A stretch of DNA of 20,652 bases from Magicicada cassinii (lineage: Eukaryota; Arthropoda; Insecta; Hemiptera; Cicadidae): NCBI GenBank assembly GCA_028571305.1, contig JAOXNS010433146.1, forward strand, positions 1 to 20,652. The letters run 5' to 3'. The notes beneath the pieces are model-generated. The model had not been told where the DNA came from. It did no database searches and worked only from the letters and a program-made list of their open reading frames with translations. The position numbers and the translations under genes were made by a program. The stretch's first letter is position 1. The number at the start of each line of letters is the position of its first letter. Below are positions 10,429-19,946 of the stretch, one piece after another.

Positions 10429-10899
10429 GTAAAAGAGGCGTCTGTTAAAAGTAGATAAATAATGTTTCGTATTGTTAATTATACGCGACACGACTATTAC
10501 AGACAAGGTAAACTAATCTGTTATTGTAATTTAAAATTTTTCAATACAATATTATTTTAATTAATGTGTTCGGGAATCGGATAACCCTGATGTTCCCACG
10601 TACATATTTCTGTCGGTTCGCAATTTCTCTTAAGAATGTTCCCTTCAAAGTTTCACTTAAATTGTAAGGTTAGCGACTTTAAACTTTAGGTTCCAAGGTT
10701 AACTTTTAAAGTATGAGTGTAGTTTACGATTAAAGTAAATGGCATATCTACTGTTTCATCCCTCAAGAATGCACTCACTTATCAGAATGCATACAAAACA
10801 AACTGACAATAGTCTCTTATTATTGTTTACTTGTCTGTTAAGATAGAGTCAGTGACGTAATGTTAACGTACATATGTTTGAATTTGGCTGTTTTGTCAG
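10429..10899 (+). other. Cbp53E: 471-nt intron of calbindin-32
   Basis: Donor GTAAAA (a weaker GTAAAA rather than GTAAGT) and acceptor TTTTGTCAG, phase 0. Nothing else is recognised inside. Confidence 0.85.
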
Positions 10900-11049
10900 G
10901 ATTACGATGCTCAAGACCTCCAGGAATTTGAAGAAACAATTCTCCGAGGCGTAAACTACAACAGAGATGGCAAAATAAACAAAAAAGAATTGACAATGAT
11001 ACTGCTAGCAATAGCGAAACACAACCAAGAGGAGGAAACAAGCGCATAG
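10900..11049 (+). CDS. Cbp53E: Calbindin-32 last coding exon: EF-hand 6 and C-terminus
   Basis: This terminal coding exon gives 49 residues and the stop TAG at 11047-11049. It opens DYDAQDLQEFEETILRGV, continues with the sixth EF-hand and ends in an acidic tail, HNQEEETSA. The sixth loop reads NYNRDGKINKKE: Gly-6, Ile-8 and Glu-12 are kept, but position 1 is Asn instead of Asp. Non-canonical EF-hand 6 is normal in this family, so weak or no calcium binding is expected. KELTMILLAIAK is the F-helix and a family hallmark. A spurious 77-codon frame lies antisense over this exon. The three exons from 9039 to here give 92 C-terminal residues of a protein usually about 310 residues long; EF-hands 1-4 lie outside the window. 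Confidence 0.96.
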   Translation, partial: DYDAQDLQEFEETILRGVNYNRDGKINKKELTMILLAIAKHNQEEETSA

Positions 11050-11520
11050 GTGTAAAACGTCTACATACCATTCCTGCAAAGCTTCCAGATACATACTACA
11101 TATATCTATTTATAAATGAACAAAATTTTATTAAGTATCCATCTGGTATCTATCCTTCTGGTGTCTACAATTTTCCAAATTATTGACTAAAATTCAAATT
11201 GTGCCAAATTGTTAGGTTACTTAATAGAGGGAATACGGAATAATCAAATATTTTAGTCTTTTTAAACTAAACAACTACTGTGTAGCAGTATTGTTTAAAA
11301 CATGTTATTATTTTACATTAAATAATTAAATCTAATTATTATTAGTTTTCTTAGCAATTTTGATACAAATTACATAGTTTGTAATTTGTTTATTTTAACT
11401 TTTACGTTTTCGGATATAAAATTGTGTAAATTATATTTAAGCGTTTTATACAGACAAAAACATTTTAAAAATTACAAATGCGTTTTAATTAAATAAACTA
11501 TATAAGACAGTGTGAAGAAT
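11050..11520 (+). other. Cbp53E: Probable 3'UTR of calbindin-32
   Basis: AT-rich sequence follows directly after the stop with no further splice acceptor needed. The first canonical AATAAA after the stop is at 11492-11497, and a GT-containing stretch (CAGTGTGAAG) follows about 10-20 nt later. A second AATAAA is at 11995-12000, just before an A-rich run. The actual cleavage site cannot be fixed from sequence, and a longer 3'UTR is possible. Confidence 0.5.
11492..11497 (+). terminator. Candidate polyadenylation signal AATAAA
   Basis: This is the first canonical hexamer downstream of the calbindin stop codon, 443 nt after it. An alternative distal signal is at 11995-12000. In AT-rich DNA such hexamers also occur by chance. 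Confidence 0.4.
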
Positions 11521-13950
11521 TAATCAGGGAAGTTATTAAAACATAATCGAAGTATTATGCTAAATAGGAAACTCAAGTTAACACAACAAAATTAAGGTTT
11601 ACCAAAAGACTTGGAATTTGATTGCAACGATCCTCAGAAAAGTAGTTTGTTTGCAAAAATTCTACAAACGTTTTGGGTAAATAAGCAACAGTACCTTAAA
11701 ATTATAAATTAATTATTTTTGTGTTGTAGCATTTATTTAATTAATACTTTAAAAGCACATTGAGAACCTCAAATAGTTTGACTGACTGAGGCAGTCGCTG
11801 ACTTCGTGTAGGTTGAGTGGATCCAGTCCTTTTGGAAAATTGTAGAACGTTTACCTAATGCGTGTAAAAAATTTAATTTTATATAATTAGATTTAGAGAA
11901 AAATTGTTTGTTGACAAGTTTGTGTAGACTAGAGACATGGACATAATCATATCACTTGATTGTGTAAGATACTTATCATTACAAAACTACTGAAAATAAA
12001 GTATAAAAAAAAAATCAATATTTTGTGTAAGAATTGTAAAACCACAATCAGGTATACAAGAAAGCATGCTGTGACTGTATCGCTTAACCACGTTTGTGAA
12101 TTTTACAACTTTTGATGCACGACGTAGCGGAATACGTAGAGTTAGAACGTTTGCTCATGCCAGACCATGCCTAGATTAGAATCTTCACCTGCTTTATTAA
12201 TATTCTATTTCACTAATTCAGCGTTTACTGCGTTCAGCACGTAATTAGCTTATCTAACTATTTACACACATTCTAGTCAAAGGAATAGGTTCAGGAGTCC
12301 AGTTAGAAACATATAATATGTTTGAATCAGTGTTTGACAAACGCACAAAGTTTATATCACGTTAACCCTTTATAAGCACCATTGATGCAAAAGTATAGAA
12401 CACCAACCAAAACGTTGTCATTGTAATATTAAAGTCAGGTCTAAACTCATTAATAATAATGCGGTCACCCATTAATCGTGATTAACATCATATTTGATAT
12501 AACAGTTTATCTTTTAAACGTAAAATAAATTACTTTTTATTAAAGGTTTTGCATTTTTAATGGTTAATGCCATTGTTTGTTTTTATTCCTCTGTGTGTCC
12601 ATGTATTACTTTAAGTATATTTTATGAGCCAGAATGAATTGTAATTTATCAAAACACAGAAAAGATTATTAATTTGTTTGGCTACCAGCTATCAAATATC
12701 GAAATGTGGAAGTAACAACAGAAACGCTATATGACTTATTTATCCTGGAAATACTATTCATTTTTTATGTATGTATTCACATAAAAGATGGTTGTGCTCA
12801 CGTCCTTAACGTAACTAGTGGTTAAATTAATACTAAATATGGCGTCAGGCATAATAACGTATGATAAACGTATAAGAACACATATGTATGTTTTATGTTC
12901 TGTAAATATATAACATTTGAGACGGATGTATTATGTACCAAGTTAACATTTATTATAATAGCAGATGTGTTTTGAATTATTTGCTACATTTTCTAAAACT
13001 ACCATTTTAAGAAAAGAGTAATTATTTTTAATTTTTTGTTTTAATTTTTTTTTATTAGTTACCTGGTTTTTCAAAGCTCAAGCCTCTTCAAAACAGGTAT
13101 TGTAAATACATATATTAAGTGTCATATAATATAAGAACGTACAAGTTGAATAAAACGTACTGGTTATTAGAGTTCTAATATAATTTTTAAAATAAGTTTC
13201 TGAATGAAAAGTTTCATCATTTGAATGATGTATCAATATGAATCTTTGCTTACAGCTAATTTCAATAATTTCACAAATCTGTTTACGTAAATGCGAATAA
13301 ATGCACACGCTTATATACTACGCAATTAAGCAACACTTAAACGCAGTATAAACACGCGTTTCAAAAATACACGACTAACTGAAACTTTTTGTGAAAAATA
13401 AATAATTTGATAAACTATGTGGCATTAAAGAAAGGCCTCTAATCAGTTTTTATCGAGAAAACACGTCACTCTGCTGTGGCCAAGGTTAATGTACGGTGAA
13501 GATTGTTTATTACTTTCTTAGTACGTATTAATTATTTTTGAACTCACACGGCAAGTTATTTCACACACTCATGAAAGTAGTAAACTGTACGATAATTTGT
13601 GTCTACTATATCCTTTTTTTAATCCAGATTAAAACGTACACCACTAATAGTATATAGTATACTTACTTTAATTATAGAGTATGATTGATAATTCGTAGAA
13701 GGCTATTAAATTTTTGAAGCTTTTCGACATAAGGCTTTTTATCTGCTGGTCGGACACCTAGAGGAGTCTAATTACGTTCCAAAGGGAGGAGAAGTCCTTT
13801 AAAGTTCTCAGCCAGAAAAAAGCTTAAACAAATATAACGTAAAGGATTTACAACATAATTGTTTAGCGCTGACATTTTTTCCTTGGGTTAGCGACGGCCG
13901 TAGTATTATTTCTGCTCAGTAAACGACGAAAGTAAGATACAATTAAAGAC
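11521..13950. other. Intergenic stretch, mostly unassigned
   Basis: AT-rich sequence. Apart from the distal AATAAA (11995-12000) and a possible decayed SINE head near 12.15 kb, I see no gene. A 30-codon open stretch inside a GC-richer patch at about 13715-13800 ends in a stop and matches nothing I know. The 76-codon minus frame at 13078-13308 is low-complexity. Confidence 0.5.
12125..12190 (+). mobile_element. Possible decayed tRNA-derived SINE head
   Basis: The stretch reads like a worn tRNA. It has an A-box-like TAGCGGAATACG (12125-12136), then GTTAGAACGTTTGCTCATG, then a B-box-like GATTAGAATCT (12174-12184) that agrees with GGTTCGAATCC at 8 of 11 positions. The A-to-B spacing (about 49 nt) fits a pol III promoter in a SINE. 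The T-arm no longer pairs well, so it is not a working tRNA. No SINE body, tail or target duplication could be delimited. Confidence 0.3.
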
Positions 13951-13971
13951 TTACAAAAATAATAATAATAA

Positions 13972-14103
13972 AGTACTCACCATTCCAGCAAGGAAGGATT
14001 CCTCTTGTGATTGCAACGTAAACAACACAAGAAAGGATTCCTCCTGTGGTTGTTTACGTTGCAATCACAGGAAGAATCCTTCCTTGCTGCAATAGTGAGT
14101 ACT
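13972..14103. repeat. Long foldback element, 54-bp arms
   Basis: Arms 13972-14025 and 14050-14103 are reverse complements with four mismatches in 54. The 24-nt spacer is itself partly self-complementary, so almost the whole 132 nt is one palindrome. Just outside the arms, AAT-type repeats on the left (about 13957-13971) face TTA-type repeats on the right (about 14104-14122), which extends the symmetry. Inside, AAGGATTCCTC occurs in each half as a direct copy. Ends read AGTACTCAC and GTGAGTACT. It could be a MITE or foldback element, an inverted duplication, or a source of hairpin RNA. No coding capacity. Confidence 0.85.
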
Positions 14104-14743
14104 GTTTTATTATTATTATTAATATTTTAGCAATATATTTTTTTAACTAAGATTTGGTGTTTTGACGATATCTATTTGTTAGTGATACATTTAACTTTGT
14201 ATTAATTTTTTGTTTACCTGAACACGACCTTTGATTGTATAGAGGTCGTAACGTCGTGTTTTCAATTTTAACTCACAATGGCTAATGTACGTAACTTTAT
14301 AACCATCGATTAATAATAATTTTAAGAATTGAAGTAAAGACTTTGTCAGCTCACATCCAGATTAGTCCGGTAGACTACGCGGAATAGTTCCTTGCATTTG
14401 ATTCTAATTAGAAAATATGTGGAAAACACCGTGCATTTAATAGAAATTCTTTATCCTGAAGGAATAATTTTCATTCTTAATTTCAGTAGGAGGTTTACCA
14501 ACACGGCTTTGATCTTCTTTTCTGTTACTTCCATAAACAGACAGCTTTGCACCCCGGGAAAGCCTTAAAGAAACTTTCTAATTTTCGAGCTTAAAACAAA
14601 AATAAAATACTGTTGAAAGTAGGTGCTTGATACGTACCTCAAGGCGTTGTTTGTTTGTTGGAATTATAGGGTAGCCTGTTGTCAGAATACAGCTCTGAAA
14701 CGTCACGTGTATGCTGGATGTGCATTAACGTAGTGGACATACA

Positions 14744-14746
<3 letters not shown>
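14104..14746. other. Intergenic, no feature recognised
   Basis: Moderately AT-rich sequence with no gene, RNA or repeat I can support. The minus-strand frame overlapping its right end is produced by the AC microsatellite. Confidence 0.5.

Positions 14747-14784
<38 letters not shown>
14747..14784. repeat. (AC)19 microsatellite
   Basis: Nineteen uninterrupted AC dinucleotides, preceded by an imperfect ACACAA unit. It reads as Cys-Val repeats on the minus strand, which is not a protein. Confidence 0.95.
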
Positions 14785-14788
<4 letters not shown>

Positions 14789-15411
14789 TACTGCAGTTCT
14801 ATACACAAACCTTAAAGTACATAACATATATTAAATGATATGTATGAATTAGCAGGCCAATTTTTATCATTCATAGATTAAAAAATACGTAAAACGTGCA
14901 GATTAATTTTCACTTATGTATATATAATTAAGAATATTTTTTATATGTAACCATTGACTGTAAAACCCATTATAAGTGTTAAAATGTAACATTATGTGTA
15001 TCTATGTAATTAAATTATTTATAATAAGTCACGTGTAATATATTTATATGTTGTGTACATAACTAAAAAAGTAGTGAACTTATACTATTTTGTAAGTGGT
15101 TTGCTTGTTTACGTGCTTAATTTATGTATTATGTAATGATAGTAAACACGTATATAACACAACTTACGCCTCCAATAAATCTGACTAAAACTATTTATTT
15201 TGTAAAAACTATTTACAAAAGAGATAGTCTTTTGTAAAATATGTATTAATAATTTAGTGCTACAGAATATGTTTAATATTTTGCATATGTAAAGCGTTTG
15301 TGTAAAGGATGTTTTAAGTTTATATGTATGTTTATATTTTCACCACGGTTAGCGTATACGATTGTACGGATACATTCCTATTCCAAGACGTTTGTACGAG
15401 TTTGAATTTAG

Positions 15412-15441
15412 TATAAAAACATCTCTTTAACCATTAGTCAG
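15412..15441 (+). promoter_or_regulatory. Possible TATA box plus initiator
   Basis: TATAAAA lies at 15412-15418 and an arthropod-type initiator TCAGATT at 15438-15444, putting the putative +1 A at 15440, 28 nt after the first T of the TATA box. That is close to the usual TATA-to-start spacing. A 33-codon frame begins 35 nt further on. In DNA this AT-rich such pairs arise by chance, so this is a suggestion only. Confidence 0.25.
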
Positions 15442-15474
15442 ATTCTCTTAGAATATCAGTGGTTCTTGGTAGCA

Positions 15475-15576
15475 ATGAGCAGAACTAAAGTGATATTTGA
15501 GAATAGCCTAAACTTTTTCATACCTGACACGTATGAAGATCAAGCTCGTACACTTGTTCTGTTAGATACATCTTAA
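15475..15576 (+). CDS. Hypothetical 33-residue small open frame
   Basis: ATG at 15475 to TAA at 15574-15576 encodes 33 residues starting MSRTKVIFENSLNFF and ending LLDTS. It is mildly acidic, lacks a signal peptide and is not low-complexity, unlike most short frames nearby. It sits 35 nt after a TATA/initiator-like pair, and G at -3 gives a moderate start context. I do not recognise the peptide. It could be a genuine small peptide, the start of a spliced gene (AG|GTAAAA occurs about 25 nt after the stop), or chance. I regard chance as most likely. Confidence 0.15.
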   Translation: MSRTKVIFENSLNFFIPDTYEDQARTLVLLDTS

Positions 15577-15681
15577 CACCAGTAAATAAGAATACAGGAA
15601 AGGTAAAACTGGAAAAGATATAGTCGTTTAACATATGTGTTATGAAACATATGAATTGCATTTATTATGAAAATGAGGTAA

Positions 15682-15889
15682 CACTTACCTCAATTAACTA
15701 AAGTGTTATTTTTTTAATTAATTAACAAGAAGAATGAGTGACCATAAGTTAATTAATTTATGAAAAAGAGTGAACTATTGGAACGTATGCTGGCAGTTTT
15801 AACGGAACTAAGTTAACCAAATGACATAAAAGATAGCACTTACCTCAATTCACTAAAGTATTATTTTGTTAATTAATTAACAAGAAGAA
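15682..15889. repeat. 53-bp direct repeat pair, 155-bp period
   Basis: Copies 15682-15734 and 15837-15889 have equal length and differ at only three of 53 positions, with no gaps. Both start CACTTACCTCAATT and end TTAATTAACAAGAAGAA. The roughly 100 nt between them, and the flanks, are not obviously alike, so this is a dispersed pair rather than a clean tandem duplication. The identity suggests a fairly recent copy event or small inserted elements. Function unknown. Confidence 0.85.
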
Positions 15890-17344
15890 AACAAAATACG
15901 TAAAAAGTATTTAAGTAAACAAAAATATTTAATATTATTACTACCTTTCAACTACTAAGCAAACTGGTAAGTATTAATTTTTGGGGTTTCCATAATTGTA
16001 CTTAGTACATTATATATCTTATAACAGCATACATTCAGTAAACTCGATCAACTCTGGTACGGATATAACTGTAACGGAGTAATGAAATTAGTATTGTGTT
16101 ACAAGTTTTAATAAAAACCATAATACATTTTGTTATACACGAAATTAATTTTTTTTTAGATTTTCGGTTGCCGATTCTCGGTAAAATAATTATGCTCACT
16201 TATTTTAATGCTAAGTAAAAATTAACAAGTTAAAAGTGCAAAGTAAACGTTGTTTTGATTTTTCACAAACCTCTTCGCTTTTAAAAGTTATGATAATTGT
16301 TTTTCCTTAATTGATCAGAGTTGCCGCCTAATAATTATATATCTACCTTGTCCATAAATGTCACTAGCCGATATGTCTGCCCAGTGCTCTAGTGAAACCA
16401 GATACTGGTTTGTGAATGTTTGTTTCTCTGTAAAGTCGCCATGTTTGCGTGTAAAATATATTTGTGTTAAAGTCACGTCTGCATAGTATTTCAAGAATAA
16501 TATTATTTGTACAGTCTATAGGAAGCATTACAAACACATGCATTACACATTAAAAAGTGAGTTGTCTGAAAATTTTAAAAATACTAGCCGACGTTTAAAA
16601 AAAAAAGGGTAAGAACAACTATCACGTCAACAAGTATTGGCCTACAGTTTTGGTAAGTTTAGATCATTAAGGTAAACTAAATATGCAAACCTACAATCTT
16701 TATTGTATAAAATCATATGAATTTACATAACCACGTATAATTAGAAGACTGGGCAGAATTATATTTGTACTGTTTTTCACGTATACTTTGTGTAATATGA
16801 AAAGCACGAACATAATGAAATAGTTTACTTGACCTTCCAAATACTACAATTTATTGAATTCAGTTCCTCATGATTTGTGATTATTACGTGATTGTAACTA
16901 AAATGAAGTGTCGAATTTGTGATAATTAAACCTAGTTAAGTAAATAAGTGTTTAAATTTGCATAATTTTGGTATATAATTGATAAATGAAGTTATAAATA
17001 TTTTTTAATATTACCAATTACATGCTGTTGAACGTTTAAAAAATAATTTATTCAATGTTGTTGATTGTTGCTTGTATTATAAAATATACAAATGATACGT
17101 TAGCCTGTGTGGTTTTTATTCTTTACCTAAATACAGAGCACTCCTAGAGTGATATCGATTGAAAATAAGTTTAGATCTATGTATTAATGAGCAAACTCTG
17201 AAATTTGTTTATTAAAGAAATAAACAAAAGACACATTAGTCTTCTTGTTGTAACTCTACAGTCCATCAACAGTCTCTGAATTTCACCCCCTTTCGTCCCA
17301 ACACTGTTCTCTCGTCATCCAGGTTTCATCCGCAAGGAGCTCCT
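15890..17344. other. Intergenic, no feature recognised
   Basis: AT-rich DNA without a supported gene. A slightly GC-richer patch near 16310-16460 matches nothing I know. From about 17255 the composition rises, leading into the minus-strand open frame described separately. Confidence 0.5.
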
Positions 17345-17557
17345 TTACATTCTCCCTTGTATTGTCCCACTAGAGAGTCCTGAGCTTGTAGGTTGTCTAT
17401 ATAACATGAGTGCATTATCATTTCTTGTATGCAGAATTACTCTGTTTGTTTCAGGTTCTCTGCCTCCGTGAACTGTTATTTTCTTGTTAGCTTCACTGTT
17501 CAATGTTATTTCATAATATCTAAATTCATACTTTATATCACAAGTATACGTAACACG
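17345..17557 (-). pseudogene. Unassigned minus-strand open frame, possible coding remnant
   Basis: The minus strand is open for 70 codons between stops, with the terminal TAA at 17345-17347. There is no upstream ATG, so it would be an exon or a decayed fragment rather than a complete gene. It includes KKITVHGGREPETNRVILHT, which has a balanced, protein-like composition unlike the Ile/Tyr/Lys-rich chance frames around it, in a locally GC-richer segment. Just past its stop another frame stays open and reads ENVKELLADETWMTREQCW, suggesting that a frameshift may divide an older coding region. I do not recognise a family; a decayed transposon protein is the likeliest explanation and chance is the alternative. 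Confidence 0.3.
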
Positions 17558-18675
17558 TCATTTAGTGTTTTTTTGTAAACGTAAAACACAATACCACGAA
17601 TTGACAAATATCTAAATTAATCAGACAACATTTTCTTTTATTACTTTATGTGGTGTAGGCCATATTTTTCACTGACAGGTGTCTTCTTCAGTCGGATATT
17701 TTAATTATATAAATAGTCCTTGACTTGAACACTGACCGTACTGCCTCGTAGTGTTTGTTCTTTATCATTTGCATTGGAGAGTCATGTTTCAGACTTGAAT
17801 TCACTTAAGACGTAACCTTATCCGCCCCGCTGCCGTAGCAGAACTTATTTTAATCTCTATCACCTCCATCGAAATATTCCATGACGGCTTTCGGAAAGTA
17901 AATTTTCTAAAAAGTATTCTCGAGAAAATGAAACAAGAAGATGATTAAACTACATCAGAGAAAAAGCTTAAATATTTATAGAAGTACTTAGAGTGTTAAA
18001 AATTAAACTAAAATTACCGGTATGATACAAAAAATAACATTCATATCTTCTCTATATTACCGGCGAAGAAGCAATTAAAATTGCTCCAGTGCTGCAGATC
18101 AAATGTGGTCAATTGGTACTGGTTGAGGAATGTAAGTATAACATTTATATAACACTTGTTTTTAACTGATGCTGCCTGGAAAAGGAAAGTTAGAAGTATG
18201 GTCTCCCGTCAATCTCCAGACTGAGGCTGCAAGAAGAAGGAATGATTAATTTAAGGGCATTGTTGAAAAGTGATGTGTCAAGCATATAATACTAGTCTGT
18301 TTTTTTATCGTGGATTTTAGAAGCAAGAAGATTGCATTCAAAAATGGAAATATATATTAAATTATTAAATATATTAATAATCATTACGGCACAGATACAA
18401 TTTCTAAAATTATACTCAATCACATTATACTTAGGTGGCATTCTTGTAACACACGTATCCAGAGACGGCAGTAGTTATGCAATAGTCTTAGAGATATGTA
18501 TTGCGGGTTACATGACAATCAGGGAATTAATTCTCCATGGTCTCGCAGTGCAGGCTGGCTTTAATATATGTTGTAAACTCGGGGTCAAATAAATACGCAG
18601 GTCAGGTAAATTATATCCATCTTTTACAACCTACCCATTTCCAGTATACCCTTAGCTTCGTTAACGTTAAAAAAA
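17558..18675. other. Intergenic, one long chance frame
   Basis: Mixed composition. The largest feature is an 86-codon + strand frame (18332-18592), rich in Ile and Leu at its N-terminus, with no motif or relative I recognise. GC-richer patches near 17815-17880 and 18055-18240 are unassigned. Confidence 0.45.
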
Positions 18676-18732
18676 GTAAACGATTCCAATACTAATGTAA
18701 TCGTTTACATTACATTACATTACATTACATTA
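18676..18732. repeat. Hairpin adjoining a (TTACA)n pentamer repeat
   Basis: GTAAACGATT (18676-18685) and AATCGTTTAC (18699-18708) form a perfect 10-bp inverted repeat with a 13-nt loop. The right arm runs into a tandem TTACA repeat (18705-18732, about 5.6 copies). The repeat may have expanded from the TTTACAT sequence at the end of the arm. Confidence 0.85.
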
Positions 18733-19367
18733 GCCTTCTCACATAATAATGTAAGGGTGAAATTGTTAAGGTTGGAGGAACGTAACTCTAACACGTTATG
18801 ATTCTCAACTGTTCAACTTTGGACTTATCGTATACACATAAGTTTCCTTCTTATTAAAGCTACTGTTCATTGGAGGTTTGAGTAATAATACTTATCTTGT
18901 TAGTGTAATTCTGTGAAATTATTTGTTTTGAATTCTATTAATAGAGTTTTGTAATTTTGTAGGTGATTCTTTAATAACCCGTTTGTAGTAAATACTCTGA
19001 TTATCGCTTAAACTTTCTTGTAATCGATAACTGAAAATGTGCAATTATCTCCAAAATATTGGGTGTGTGAATGTAGATTTGCACCAAACCACAGTTACTT
19101 TTATTAAAAATTATTAAAAACTTGAATTATTATTTTGATCTGTTATTTCCATTTGTGAAAATAAATTAAGTTTTAAATACTCGACCACCAGCATTTTAAG
19201 CGATGTCTTTCTTTACGCGCATTCCGGTAATATTTCTGTGATCGATTCCCTATAAAAATATAACACAGTGTAACAAAAACTGTTAAATATCAGTGCACTC
19301 AGTCATTTACAATGGTCAGGTACCAACAAATTGAGTAGTTAGAACAACCAATATTTAGAGACGTTCC
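18733..19367. other. Intergenic or upstream part of decayed LINE, unassigned
   Basis: AT-rich sequence without recognisable coding similarity. If the LINE fragment that follows was once longer, its reverse-transcriptase core would have lain here, but I cannot see it. Confidence 0.4.
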
Positions 19368-19946
19368 AAACCAAAATTTTTGGATATGAATAAAAATAAT
19401 ATTTATTGTAAAAATATATCCATGAAGGAAGTTTCTCATTTTCCGTATTTTAGCTGTAATGTAAACTTTGAATATGAAACAGATTGTCTTAACAGTATTA
19501 AAAAGTATCAACCCATAAGTGGAAAATAATCAAAGATATTTAGAAATAAAAATGGAGACAAAAGTCCGCTTATATAATAATTTGACTCACTCTGTAGTAC
19601 TGTTCGGGCGTAAAATGTGGACAACAAAGAGAATATATAAAATACCTTGAACATCAGGGACAAAATATCTTAAAATAAATAAAGGATATACGAGAGAGGA
19701 TATAATAAGAAACTCAACTATACTAATGAGTTAAATACGGAGCCACTAGAAGAGATAGTCTAGACATGTAAGGCGAATTGGGAACAACACTTGATCAGAA
19801 TGGGTATAGACTGCATATCGAGAATGTCGCGTTGTTATAAACCTAGTGACGTCATAGTGTGGGACGTCCGTTCAAACGCCTCACTGATGAGGCGGAACAA
19901 GTCCAATGACCTAAGCTGGAAGAAAACACAAGATATTCAATGGTGA
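19368..19946 (+). mobile_element. Decayed LINE (non-LTR retrotransposon), reverse-transcriptase C-terminal fragment
   Basis: Three + strand frames in succession show the C-terminal part of a LINE reverse-transcriptase ORF. From 19422, MKEVSHFPYF...NVNFEYETD corresponds to the EQVxHFKYLGC...YETD block. From about 19549, METKVRLYN, then VVLFGRKMWT, corresponds to the KxRLYxxxxxPVLLYGSETWT block. Next, GYTREDIIRN corresponds to the GYTRxDxIRN block. From 19728, ELNTEPLEEI, ANWEQHLIRM and CYKPSD correspond to the EL-x-EPL...NWxxHLxRM...YKP block, ending at TGA 19944-19946. The block order is as in intact families, but the frames are separated by shifts and contain internal stops, so it is dead. 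The catalytic YADD part is absent. Clade is undecided; I recall these blocks from insect Jockey/R1/I/RTE-type proteins. Boundaries are approximate. Confidence 0.8.

Noticed and set aside
10838-11071. 77-codon minus frame
   Set aside because: Antisense shadow of the last calbindin exon.
14639-14827. 62-codon minus frame with Cys-Val repeats
   Set aside because: It is the translation of the AC microsatellite.
15198-15238. Repeated TTTTGTAAA / TTTACAAAA words forming a 9-bp hairpin
   Set aside because: Short AT-rich inverted words are common in this background.
18332-18592. 86-codon + strand open frame
   Set aside because: Ile/Leu-rich start, no recognisable domain, no exon-like context; most likely chance.
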